Virus record (IMG/VR): IMGVR_UViG_3300002835_000562
Location: 1 to 35,714 of that record
Length of the DNA stretch: 35,714 bases
Origin: a virus
Direction: 5' to 3' (one strand)
Positions 6,108-14,540 of this stretch are shown piece by piece. Position numbers and translations under genes: made by a program. Within the stretch, counting starts at the first letter, position 1; each line of letters begins with the position of its first letter. The notes beneath the pieces were generated by a model. That model was not told the DNA's origin. It made no database searches and was given only the letters and a program-made list of their open reading frames with translations.

Positions 6108-7301
6108 TTACCATTTTCTACAACTCCAATATCTTGCTTTATGTCTTGGTCCTGGACTATCACAATTATGTCTTGCTCTAAATGATTTTCTAGCAGCAGG
6201 ATTGGATTTTCTTATTCTCATTGTTTTTTCACCTTTGGATGCTGCGGATGTTCCACCATGTCCAAAGTTTACCTTCACTACATTACCAGCTGGGTTTTTT
6301 ACATATACTTTAAATTTCTTTACATCACCTGCCATTGGTTTTCCCAACTTAACTTCTCTACCCTGATATTCTGCTTCTCTTAAACATTGACATCCTTCAT
6401 TTAAGTTTTTATCATATGCTCTCATAAATGAAATGAAATCCTCCATATCCTCATCTTCTACATCATATTCTTCAGGTTCAACTAAACCATAATTTACATC
6501 ATCGTCACTATTAATATCTTCACTTATAGGAACACAATTTGGAACCATTTTACCATTTTTCATTTTACCACCAACTTGTTTATATCCTTCCCAACAAGCT
6601 TCGTTTACTATACTTTCACCAAACATACCTACAAAATCACCTTGATATCTATTACCAGGTCTACCTGACATTGCAGTTGCAAAATCTTTTCTAACTTTTT
6701 CTTTTCCTTTAGTTATAAAGTTAAAAAGGTTTTTAGCATTCAAATTAAAATCATCTATAAATTTTTGTACTATACTATCACGTGTGCCGGTCAATCTAGC
6801 AATTTCTTTTGCTTCTCTGCCCACCATTTCACTTACTACATTTTCACTACAAGTTTTCCAACCTCCACCTTTTTCTTTGTAATTTTTTGCTGCCCAACCA
6901 TTTGCATATGCAGAAGGATATACATCGAACTTAGATTTTGCTGCCGATTTACTTGCCGACCATTTACCTGGGTCTGTTGGGCAATTCTTTTCTAAAAATA
7001 AATTTAGTCTTTCTTCTATATTCATAGTTTCATTTTTTGGTTTTGTTGAAACATATATTGGTTTCTTACCTTGTCCACTACTATCCTTACCACCTCTCCC
7101 TGCATCATTTTGTGCTGCTCTTTTCCTTTGAGTTGCACTTTCTTTTTCTTTTTTACTCATTCCGGCTGCTTTTGCTGCAGGAACACATTTTGCATAACCT
7201 CTTTTTTCTCCCGAAGTTCCACATGGTGGGTGTTTACCATCGATTTTTTTACCGATGTTCACCCATTTTTCTTTAAACCATTTATCCAAATCTTCGTTCA
7301 T
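6108..7301 (-). CDS. Mosaic protein of short Cys-containing phage modules
   Basis: A 397-residue protein built of short modules that recur separately in many phage genomes: KWVNIGKKIDGKHPPCG...RGYAKCVPAAKA (about 12-65); NCPTDPGKWSASKSAAKSKFDVYPSAYANGWAAK...GGGWK (about 106-150, of the DUF5872 type as I remember it); an EACWEGYKQVG...VPNCVP module (about 234-258); and a basic C-terminal module from GKPMAGDVKKFKVYV to ARYWSCRKW (about 318-397). Each holds paired Cys residues, so metal binding is possible. Acidic linkers (DVEDEDMEDF) separate them. It sits between TerL and portal, where T4 has tail sheath and tube genes; it resembles neither. A role in packaging or the virion is inferred from place. 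No enzyme motif is seen. Confidence 0.65.
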   Translation of the reverse strand: MNEDLDKWFKEKWVNIGKKIDGKHPPCGTSGEKRGYAKCVPAAKAAGMSKKEKESATQRKRAAQNDAGRGGKDSSGQGKKPIYVSTKPKNETMNIEERLNLFLEKNCPTDPGKWSASKSAAKSKFDVYPSAYANGWAAKNYKEKGGGWKTCSENVVSEMVGREAKEIARLTGTRDSIVQKFIDDFNLNAKNLFNFITKGKEKVRKDFATAMSGRPGNRYQGDFVGMFGESIVNEACWEGYKQVGGKMKNGKMVPNCVPISEDINSDDDVNYGLVEPEEYDVEDEDMEDFISFMRAYDKNLNEGCQCLREAEYQGREVKLGKPMAGDVKKFKVYVKNPAGNVVKVNFGHGGTSAASKGEKTMRIRKSNPAARKSFRARHNCDSPGPRHKARYWSCRKW

Positions 7302-7334
7302 CTATAAGAGTTTCAACATATAAATATAAAAAAA

Positions 7335-8942
7335 TTACTTAAGTAACCAAGTTAGGTTTTCTATTTCACCTCTACCCACTTCCATTTCATATGGATTTTG
7401 TTTTAGATGACCTGATGAAACAAATCCTGTGTATTGACTTACTTGAGTTGAGTTTAACATTGTCTTTGTCAAATCAATTCCTTCTTGTTTTAAACGAAGT
7501 GCTGTATTACGAACCCAAAGTCCAATTGCCAATGCCATTGTTAAGTCATCATTATATCCTTTCATTGCTTCCGCTCTACCGGCAGTCCAAATGAATGTAA
7601 ATAGTTCATCTATAAGTCTTTGAGAACGAATTAGGATATCTTTACCATTTATGTATGTATCTAAAGTAGAAATAATAAGAGGTCTTGTTTTTGATGTTGT
7701 ACCAAATCCTGCAACCAATTTCTTTTCATCTCTATAAAACTTATTAGACATTTGTTTTTCAACATCGATATATTTTAAATCATTACTCATATAGAATAAA
7801 TTACCATATCCTCTATCAATTACCTGTTGGATAGTTGCCCATCCTACATTTGAGTTTTCTATAATTAATAATGCATTATTCCATTCTGTTGATACTGCAA
7901 CTAAAAAGTTTCCAAAATCTTTTGTTTCAATTTTACCTCTATATTCTGCAACCTGTGAACTATCTTCTATGTCTATTATTTGGAATGTAGAATAATCCGA
8001 ACCATCACCTCTCGCGACATCGGCAACTACCATATATGCTCTATTGTAATTAGGATGTTCCCATTTCCAATAATTTCCGTCAAACCCACTTTTTTCAATC
8101 GGGTCCATAACATATGTGTCTTTATACCATGTTAATAATGCTGGGTCGATTACAGTATCTCCTGAACCTACGAAATCACAATCACACTCTTGTGCTGCAC
8201 CTTTTACTCCCAATATACGAGTTTGTTCATCTCTCCATGATTGATTTCTTTCAGGATGAACAGTCCAATGTAAATTTATATTATTAAATCCGTTTGCACC
8301 ACTCTCACCATCGACCCACATTTTATGGAACCAGTTACCCACACCATTCGGAGTAGATAATACAATTGCAGAACCACCCGTTGATAATGTAGATTGTGCC
8401 GATAACCAAATTTCATCAATATCTCTAATGAATGCAGCTTCATCCACAACTAACAATGACAATGCTTCCGAACGGCCCGCGTCTGGAGAACTTGCGATTG
8501 CTTTTACTTGTGAACCATTTTTTAATTTAAGGGAAAGTTTATTATCTTCTACTGAACTATTACCACCATCTCTTAACCATACAGGAAGTAAGTCGTGCAT
8601 TACTCTTACCTTTTCAACTAAGTTTTTTGCTACAGTTACTTTTGTTGCAATAACCAATGCGTTAAAGTCTTGGTTAAATAACATTTTCCAAAGAATAAAT
8701 CCTGCTGATAATGTTGATAAACCCAACTGACGGGATTTAAGAATGATATTTAATCTATTTTCTTTAAAATCCGTTAAACACTCCTCCTGGAAAGGATAAA
8801 GGTGAAAGGGTATTTTTCCTCTCACCGGGTGCTGAATAACACAATACTTCTTCATAAAGTAAATGGGGTCTAACGCACATTTACGATATTCTTCAGCTAT
8901 TATTTCTTTTAATGACTTCTTAGGTTGCCCTTGAACTCCCAT
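7335..8942 (-). CDS. terL: Terminase large subunit, T4 gp17-like
   Basis: This 535-residue packaging motor would pump DNA through the portal and cut the concatemer. N-terminal ATPase: adenine-motif region YPFQEE (49-54), Walker A SRQLGLST (70-77), Walker B LLVVDE (163-168) with catalytic Glu168, and coupling motif STPNG (196-200). The linker has QECDCDFVGSGDTVID (251-266), as in T4-like terminases. C-terminal RNase H-type nuclease: Asp308 in VVADVARGDGSDYS, a second acidic site in LIIENSNVGW, and YNDDLTMALAIG near the end. Length is slightly below T4 gp17 (610). Stop and start overlap with the upstream gene (TAATG). No recognisable small terminase is present; the 222-residue gene two places upstream is a positional candidate. 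Confidence 0.95.
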   Translation of the reverse strand: MGVQGQPKKSLKEIIAEEYRKCALDPIYFMKKYCVIQHPVRGKIPFHLYPFQEECLTDFKENRLNIILKSRQLGLSTLSAGFILWKMLFNQDFNALVIATKVTVAKNLVEKVRVMHDLLPVWLRDGGNSSVEDNKLSLKLKNGSQVKAIASSPDAGRSEALSLLVVDEAAFIRDIDEIWLSAQSTLSTGGSAIVLSTPNGVGNWFHKMWVDGESGANGFNNINLHWTVHPERNQSWRDEQTRILGVKGAAQECDCDFVGSGDTVIDPALLTWYKDTYVMDPIEKSGFDGNYWKWEHPNYNRAYMVVADVARGDGSDYSTFQIIDIEDSSQVAEYRGKIETKDFGNFLVAVSTEWNNALLIIENSNVGWATIQQVIDRGYGNLFYMSNDLKYIDVEKQMSNKFYRDEKKLVAGFGTTSKTRPLIISTLDTYINGKDILIRSQRLIDELFTFIWTAGRAEAMKGYNDDLTMALAIGLWVRNTALRLKQEGIDLTKTMLNSTQVSQYTGFVSSGHLKQNPYEMEVGRGEIENLTWLLK

Positions 8943-9583
8943 TATTTTTTAAGTTTCAATTTCCAATACACACCACCACCAATATAAGGTGATAATGCCC
9001 CACTTGTACCATCGGTTGTTCTATTTGCAACTCCCAATCCTAAATGGAACATCTTATCTTTTTTCGTATTAACTAAAACACCAAATCCTAAATGAGATAC
9101 TACATCTGCTTTGTTAAATCCACCTTCAAAACCATAAAATAGTTTAGTCTTTGGTAATTCTTTTACAATTGTTGTTTCTTTAATAGTTCTTTGTTTAACA
9201 CTTGCATTAAATGTTCTACCTAATATTTTATTTTGAGTAATGGTATCAATTAAAGATACAATACCTAAACTATCTGGTAATTGTAATGTATCTTTGTAAA
9301 TGTTCTTTGCAAAATAATCTTGTAATAAAGCTTGAGTATCTACAATTGCAGGAATAGTTACTTCCTTAATTGTTTCATGGTAAATATCTTCACCTTTTTT
9401 AGTTACTACCTTTGTCTTAACTACTTCAATTGTATCAATTTCATGCTTAATAAGTTCGTACTTTTTACCATCTACTTTTACAATTTCACCCGTTTTTGTT
9501 TTGTCTCCACCACATTGTTGGAAAACTACTATTACAATTAATAATGCTATTGCAATGTTTTTTAAATTTAATAATTTTTTCAT
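8942..9583 (-). CDS. Membrane-anchored envelope protein upstream of terL
   Basis: A 213-residue protein with a basic start, then a hydrophobic segment at residues 10-21 (IAIALLIVIVVF), then Cys24-Gly-Gly. The Q-Q-C context is not a standard lipobox, so an uncleaved anchor is as likely as a lipoprotein. The exported part is Thr/Lys/Val-rich (about 30-140), followed by a Gly-rich C-terminus (FYGFEGGFNKADVVSHLGFGVLV...YIGGGVYWKLKLKK) with alternating beta-strand pattern, like outer-membrane or beta-hairpin segments. Such an inner anchor plus outer-membrane-seeking end would fit a spanin-like lysis protein spanning the periplasm, but no motif proves it. A four-base gap separates it from the upstream gene. 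Confidence 0.55.
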   Translation of the reverse strand: MKKLLNLKNIAIALLIVIVVFQQCGGDKTKTGEIVKVDGKKYELIKHEIDTIEVVKTKVVTKKGEDIYHETIKEVTIPAIVDTQALLQDYFAKNIYKDTLQLPDSLGIVSLIDTITQNKILGRTFNASVKQRTIKETTIVKELPKTKLFYGFEGGFNKADVVSHLGFGVLVNTKKDKMFHLGLGVANRTTDGTSGALSPYIGGGVYWKLKLKK

Positions 9584-9586
9584 ATT

Positions 9587-10255
9587 TTATTTTTTTACTA
9601 ATTCTGGATGATTTAACTCAACCAATTTTTCTTCTAATAATCTTTTTCTTTCTATTAATAATTCAATGGCTTCAAATGCACCATCAATATCTTTTTTCAA
9701 ATCTTCTTTTACTTTCTCAATATCTACTTCCCATGACCACTTTTCAACTTTACCATCTTCGGTAATTATTTCCATTTGTTGTTTTACACCCCCCAATGCC
9801 TCTTCCATTTTAGCCTTATAATCCCTTACATACGCAAGTTTATTATTTGTTATTTTATAATCTTCATAAAAAGGAAATGTACCATCCGCTCTCAATTGAG
9901 TTTCAAATTTTGCCAAACAAGTTGTGCACATACCAGTTTTACTAATTAACTTTTTGTCTGCCCAACTATATGGAACCGTTTTACAATCTTCTGAAGAACA
10001 ATGACTTAATTTATGTAAGAAATCTCTAACATCGTCCATTTCAGTAACGACTGTCTTAAATCCCTTTTCTTGTCTCCACTCTTTACCTTCACTATCTACC
10101 CACGTTTCACCAACTTCTCTTTTTTGTTCGGTTTCTTTTTCATAACCAAACGACTTTTTATTGTTGTCCTCTCTACCAAATACCGTATCTATAATTAATT
10201 TACGAGATTTGTGAATGTTTTTGTTTTTCTCATCAAAACTTTTTCTTTTTGCCAT
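9587..10255 (-). CDS. Zinc-finger-like protein near terL, unknown
   Basis: A 222-residue protein. The N-terminal 45 residues are very basic (MAKRKSFDEKNKNIHKSRK). The middle holds His85-Cys86-x4-Cys91 and, 22 residues after Cys91, CTTC (113-116), a possible four-Cys zinc site. The C-terminal third is helical with coiled-coil heptads (EAIELLIERKRLLEEKLVEL). A basic arm, metal site and oligomerising coil next to terminase would suit a DNA-recognition or small-terminase-like partner, but the sequence is not recognisable as TerS. It is the only gene in the window with a well-placed Shine-Dalgarno sequence. Confidence 0.6.
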   Translation of the reverse strand: MAKRKSFDEKNKNIHKSRKLIIDTVFGREDNNKKSFGYEKETEQKREVGETWVDSEGKEWRQEKGFKTVVTEMDDVRDFLHKLSHCSSEDCKTVPYSWADKKLISKTGMCTTCLAKFETQLRADGTFPFYEDYKITNNKLAYVRDYKAKMEEALGGVKQQMEIITEDGKVEKWSWEVDIEKVKEDLKKDIDGAFEAIELLIERKRLLEEKLVELNHPELVKK

Positions 10256-10263
10256 ACTAATCT

Positions 10264-10267
10264 TCCT
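10264..10267 (-). promoter_or_regulatory. Shine-Dalgarno AGGA, unique among this window's genes
   Basis: On the minus strand AAAAAGGAAGATTAGT precedes ATG at 10255, giving AGGA with an 8-nt spacer. I compared the leaders of all the minus-strand genes and saw no other purine-rich SD at normal spacing. Bacteroidota ribosomes normally hide the anti-SD, so this site may be used differently from the rest. Confidence 0.5.
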
Positions 10268-10302
10268 TTTTGTAACTGTTTATTATTATAATATATATCA
10301 AA

Positions 10303-13300
10303 TTAAGAGTAAAAAATGCCAAGTATCTGATTTAATGGTGCAAAAGTACCTGTAAGTTTATATGTTTTACCATTATAAACAAATACTAACCCTTCACTTG
10401 CTACTATTTTTTCAATTCCACCTAATTGATTTAATCTAGATAATTCTTGTTTTAATTTAGCTATTTTAGATGGGTCACCACCATTTCTAACTTGTTGTGC
10501 AACTGACTTTAATTTGTCTTTCATTGCTCTAATTGCGTTATCAGGATGAACAGTTAATACACTTCCAACAAATTCTAATACATCTGCACCTACTCCTAAA
10601 AATATTTCTTCAAATGGTTTGATATTATTTTTTTGTTGTTTTACAACATTAACTTTATCATTTTGTATTGCCCACTTTTGTAATTCTGGATTTGATATTG
10701 TATTTAATCTAAACCCTTTATCACCAAAGGCCCATCTTCTAATCAATGACTCTTTTGTAATTTTATCAATCTTAACAGGTACGTTTGATGTAATCCACCA
10801 ATCCCACCAGCTTTGATGATAGTCTGCAACATTATCCGAATCGGATAAACTAAATTCGGATTGTAATTTATTTAATTTTGATAAATATTTTCCTTTTTTT
10901 GAATTTAAATCATCATTTTTAGGAATAGATGTAATTGGAGGGCCTTGGATTGTATATTTTGATTGAACATCCGCATTTACTTGTTTAATCATTCCTGCCA
11001 ATGTACTCTCTGCACCATCCACTTTACCAATTGAATTACCACTTATATCATATTCTATACAATTATGAAAAACCAATAAAGCTTGGCCGTAAGGAATTAC
11101 ATTCACTGATGTAGGCCATATAACTTCAATGTTCATAAAGTTTTTACCTTCACCGAATATTTTTTCTCTTTGTTTTTGTGATAGAGACGATATTGCTGCT
11201 GATAAGTCTTTCATTGCAAAATTGTATGCATCCGTCAATCCACCTCTATTATTAAATTTTGATGCAATCCCTTCTATTCCTAATGCGTTTGCTCCCGCGT
11301 TTGATAAGTGACCTTTGTTACGAGCTGCTATTAATCTTCCTTTTTTCCAACTAATTGCCAAAGCCTGTCCGTCTGTTTTTTCTCTAACTACTCCTAAATC
11401 ACCATTAAGTGCGGATGATATAATATTTTTTAAATCTCCAAATGTCAAATCCATATCATCAAATGGATGTGCCATGTGACCATATGCACCACCTTCTAAT
11501 AATAATCCTTCTTTAATAAATTCTGTTTCTACATAATCTACTTCTGGTAAATTTTTGATACTATATGTAATCGTTCTTTCTTCTCCTTCTTCGTCACCAA
11601 ATATTGCATCTGCTTTTGGAAAATCAGTTTGAGTATATCCACCATTTGTATACCAATCTTCTGATTTATTTACACCATCATTTCCGTCTAATTTTCTTTT
11701 TTTTCCTTTAGGAACATATCCACCATCCGGTACACCATCTTCTCCAGTATTTACACTAACTTCACCCAAATAATTGTTTATGAAATTTTCAACATCATTA
11801 TATAGTTCATCAATTTGTTCATCAAAACTTGGTTTAAGATTTAATTCTTTTTCCATTTGAGTTATTTCATCATAATTCATATTACGAAGTACTTTTGCTA
11901 CCGCATTTGGATTATTTTGATTTGGTTTACCAAAAAGATATGCATTTATTCTTTTTCTAAAAGTTGAATCTCTATATAGTTTTATCATATTCATAAAATG
12001 TACATCCGTAGATTTCATTTCATCAATATTTTCATCTTTTTTAAATATATTTTGACCTTTGTCACCCAATCTAAATGTTGTTGCTTTCTTACCATTAATT
12101 GTTGGCATTCCGTAGTCATCCTTTCCAATATCTTTTACAACAACTTTTTTGTTTTTAAATTTACCCATCAAAACAGTATCACCTTTGTCAACATCTATAT
12201 TAATACTTTCGTTGTAAATTTGTTTATTTATCTTACCATAATTTCTCATTAAGATTCCCGCTACCGCATGTGCTTGGTTTTCTATTGGAGAACCCGTTGC
12301 ACCATCTTTAACTTCATCTTTAACTAAACCCAATTCATCTTGTTTTCTATGAACCATCTCATGTGCAAGAGTTCTAAGTATGTCTGCCGTCAATCTACCT
12401 TCTATTGCAACATATATTTCTTTTGACATTGGATTGTATCCACCTAAACTGGTTTTTGCTTCAGAATATTCTCTACCACTTAATAAAGTAATTTTTGGAG
12501 TTTCTTTTAACTTTAATTTTTTAGTTGCGTATTCTACAAAATGATTTATTGAATTTTCTTTTGATTCTGAAAGGTTTTCGTTTAGTTTAAATTTTGATTC
12601 TAATTTTTTATTATTATAAGAATCAATCATATCCTCCATTATTTTAGGAGTTATTTTCATATTTTCCATTCTTTCTGCAATTGCAGCTGCGAATATATTA
12701 AGTGTGGTTGCGGGGTTTGTACCTTCTGCAAACATTGCAGCCTTTGCAACACCACCTATTGTCACCTCACCAATAGCATGTGGAATTAATTCAATTGCAA
12801 CGTGTTTTGCAAATGCAGCTGCACCATGTGCTAAACCTCCTGTGATAGCTGCAGTTAAACCTGTTATTACAATTTTTTTACCAACGGATAACATTGCTTT
12901 TTTATCATGACCATCTAACTTCTTTCCACTCATTAATTTCATTACACCCTGTCCGGCTGCTTTAAATTCTTGTGCTTCATGTTTTAAACCACGCATAATT
13001 GCAAGACCTGCACCCTTTGCTTTATCCATTATTGCTTTACCCCAACTTCTTCTTTCGGTAGAACCACCATTGTGTAACTTTTCTTTAAAAAATTGTTTTT
13101 CTTCTTCTGACCAATTTTTTATTTTATCTCCAATTCTTTTTACATATCCTTTTGCAAAATCGGATGATTTTTGTTTTTCTATATTTTTTTCTGCCGATGA
13201 TTTTAATTCTACACCACTTAATTTTTGTTCAGGTGATGGGCCTTGTTCTTGTCCTGCTTCTGGATTTGTAGTAGAAGGTGTTTCTTTATCCATCTTACCT

Positions 13301-14394
13301 TGAGCCGTTTGTCCTTGTTTTACAGGTTGGCCAGGTTCAGATGGTTTGGCAGATTGTGTTGCTGCTTTTCCTGGTTGTTCTTTTTTCTTAGGTTCATTTA
13401 CAGGTGCATCGGTGGGCCCTTGTATTTTTGCAGCTTGAATATGTGCCGGATGGTCTTTTGGTAATCTCAAAGCATTTCTTGCTTTAATTTTCTTTTGTTT
13501 ACCATCTGCTGCTGTATATGTAATATCTACATCTAAGTTTTTATTTGGAACTTCGTTAAGATATTCCATTAACCATTCCTCAAACATTTCATTAGTTATA
13601 GTATTTCCAATTATTTCTGCAATTGGGTCATATGGGTCGTTCTTTTTATGCCAATCCGGTTCATCTGATGGATGTTCCGTTTGATGTCTTGTAGGATGTG
13701 GTTCAGGTCTCATTTCGTAAGAAGGTTTTGTATTATTACTTTCTTCTACTGAACCTGTTGGTGCACCATTGATATATCCACCTGGTAAAACTAACCCAAC
13801 ACCTATTCCACCCGGCATTCCATCTTCATTTAATTTTGAAGTAATCATTTTAAAAACTTCTCTATCAAATGATGGGTATGCTTTTAAGAAAAACTTTTTT
13901 GCTACCTCTTTATTTGAACTTCCTAATTTTTTTCTAACATCAGTTCCACTTATTGGATTTGCTTCTGCAGGAACTGGGTAATAATAACCAACCTCATCAT
14001 AACCATATCCGGCTTTACCTTTGTATGGTTTAAAATATCCACTCTTTAACCTACTGGCATCCTTTTCTCCGACTGCTGCAATGTATTGAGTAGTCTTACC
14101 ATCGTATTTAGAAAGTATCTCTACGGGTCTGTAAGGGTTGTTTACTTTGACAAATTTAGATGCTGGTACTCCAAACATCTTAATTGCAATTTCTTTTTTC
14201 TCCTTAAATGTAAATGGAGATTTGTCTGAACTTGTATCGTTAGAGGTTCCAATATATACATTTGCTTTTCCAAATTTAGAAACTAAATCTTCGTAAGCCG
14301 CATAATGTCCTTTGTGGAATGGTTGAAATCTACCACCATATATAACAATAGTTTGTGTAACTATTGGTTTATTTACTTCTTTCAATAAATTCAT
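10303..14394 (-). CDS. 1363-residue multi-enzyme fusion: nucleotidyltransferase, metallopeptidase, ligase-like
   Basis: Three distinct parts are visible. Residues about 14-170 are a cytidylyltransferase-like domain of the NMN adenylyltransferase/FAD synthetase type: GRFQPFHKGH (21-30) and ISGTDVR (148-154). Residues 330-410 are a Pro/Gln/Lys linker. Residues about 425-620 are helical with an Ala/Gly-rich, possibly membrane-active stretch. Residues about 625-735 are a zinc metallopeptidase: SLGGYNPMSKEIYVAIEGR, HEMVH (678-682), then SPIENQAHAVAG with a likely third ligand. From about 980 a ligase-like nucleotidyltransferase begins: GAYGHMAHPFDDMDLTFGD, KTDG (1006-1009) with presumed adenylated Lys1006, and AARNKGHLSN (matches DUF6267 as I recall). 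The start ATG follows 21 nt after the 39-residue gene. Whether it works as one protein or is processed is unknown. Confidence 0.82.
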   Translation of the reverse strand: MNLLKEVNKPIVTQTIVIYGGRFQPFHKGHYAAYEDLVSKFGKANVYIGTSNDTSSDKSPFTFKEKKEIAIKMFGVPASKFVKVNNPYRPVEILSKYDGKTTQYIAAVGEKDASRLKSGYFKPYKGKAGYGYDEVGYYYPVPAEANPISGTDVRKKLGSSNKEVAKKFFLKAYPSFDREVFKMITSKLNEDGMPGGIGVGLVLPGGYINGAPTGSVEESNNTKPSYEMRPEPHPTRHQTEHPSDEPDWHKKNDPYDPIAEIIGNTITNEMFEEWLMEYLNEVPNKNLDVDITYTAADGKQKKIKARNALRLPKDHPAHIQAAKIQGPTDAPVNEPKKKEQPGKAATQSAKPSEPGQPVKQGQTAQGKMDKETPSTTNPEAGQEQGPSPEQKLSGVELKSSAEKNIEKQKSSDFAKGYVKRIGDKIKNWSEEEKQFFKEKLHNGGSTERRSWGKAIMDKAKGAGLAIMRGLKHEAQEFKAAGQGVMKLMSGKKLDGHDKKAMLSVGKKIVITGLTAAITGGLAHGAAAFAKHVAIELIPHAIGEVTIGGVAKAAMFAEGTNPATTLNIFAAAIAERMENMKITPKIMEDMIDSYNNKKLESKFKLNENLSESKENSINHFVEYATKKLKLKETPKITLLSGREYSEAKTSLGGYNPMSKEIYVAIEGRLTADILRTLAHEMVHRKQDELGLVKDEVKDGATGSPIENQAHAVAGILMRNYGKINKQIYNESINIDVDKGDTVLMGKFKNKKVVVKDIGKDDYGMPTINGKKATTFRLGDKGQNIFKKDENIDEMKSTDVHFMNMIKLYRDSTFRKRINAYLFGKPNQNNPNAVAKVLRNMNYDEITQMEKELNLKPSFDEQIDELYNDVENFINNYLGEVSVNTGEDGVPDGGYVPKGKKRKLDGNDGVNKSEDWYTNGGYTQTDFPKADAIFGDEEGEERTITYSIKNLPEVDYVETEFIKEGLLLEGGAYGHMAHPFDDMDLTFGDLKNIISSALNGDLGVVREKTDGQALAISWKKGRLIAARNKGHLSNAGANALGIEGIASKFNNRGGLTDAYNFAMKDLSAAISSLSQKQREKIFGEGKNFMNIEVIWPTSVNVIPYGQALLVFHNCIEYDISGNSIGKVDGAESTLAGMIKQVNADVQSKYTIQGPPITSIPKNDDLNSKKGKYLSKLNKLQSEFSLSDSDNVADYHQSWWDWWITSNVPVKIDKITKESLIRRWAFGDKGFRLNTISNPELQKWAIQNDKVNVVKQQKNNIKPFEEIFLGVGADVLEFVGSVLTVHPDNAIRAMKDKLKSVAQQVRNGGDPSKIAKLKQELSRLNQLGGIEKIVASEGLVFVYNGKTYKLTGTFAPLNQILGIFYS

Positions 14395-14415
14395 GTATAT
14401 AAATATCCTAAATTA

Positions 14416-14535
14416 TTAGAAACTCTTATAAACGAATGGGTCTCTTTTTTTTAATTCTGCTAATTTTTTTTGAAGCTTTTTTCTGTTTTGTCTGGTTTTG
14501 TACCAATCTTTAATTTTTTTAATAATTTTTTTCAT
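14416..14535 (-). CDS. 39-residue basic micro-protein ending in RDPFVYKSF
   Basis: ATG at 14533-14535 to TAA at 14416-14418. It begins MKKIIKKIKDWYKTRQNRKK and ends LKKRDPFVYKSF. It has one amphipathic, very basic helix with a Trp. The terminal K-K-R-D-P-F-[IV]-Y-K signature is one I associate with tiny conserved proteins in marine T4-like phages. It starts 5 nt after the upstream ThDP-enzyme subunit and has the usual A-rich leader, so it is in the same operon. Function unknown. A membrane- or nucleic-acid-binding peptide would fit the composition. Confidence 0.6.
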   Translation of the reverse strand: MKKIIKKIKDWYKTRQNRKKLQKKLAELKKRDPFVYKSF

Positions 14536-14540
14536 ATTTT

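Noticed and set aside
9500-9583. Lipoprotein signal at Cys24 of the anchored protein
   Set aside because: The residues before Cys are F-Q-Q, not a lipobox; kept as membrane anchor only.
9587-10255. Small terminase subunit
   Set aside because: Position and coiled-coil fit, but there is no recognisable TerS motif; left as unknown with a zinc-like site.
4289-14405. TATAAATA (T4 late promoter) copies at about 4291, 7319 and 14398
   Set aside because: They read on the plus strand, opposite to the genes; on the coding strand the sequence is TATTTATA, better treated as a TAnnTTTA variant.
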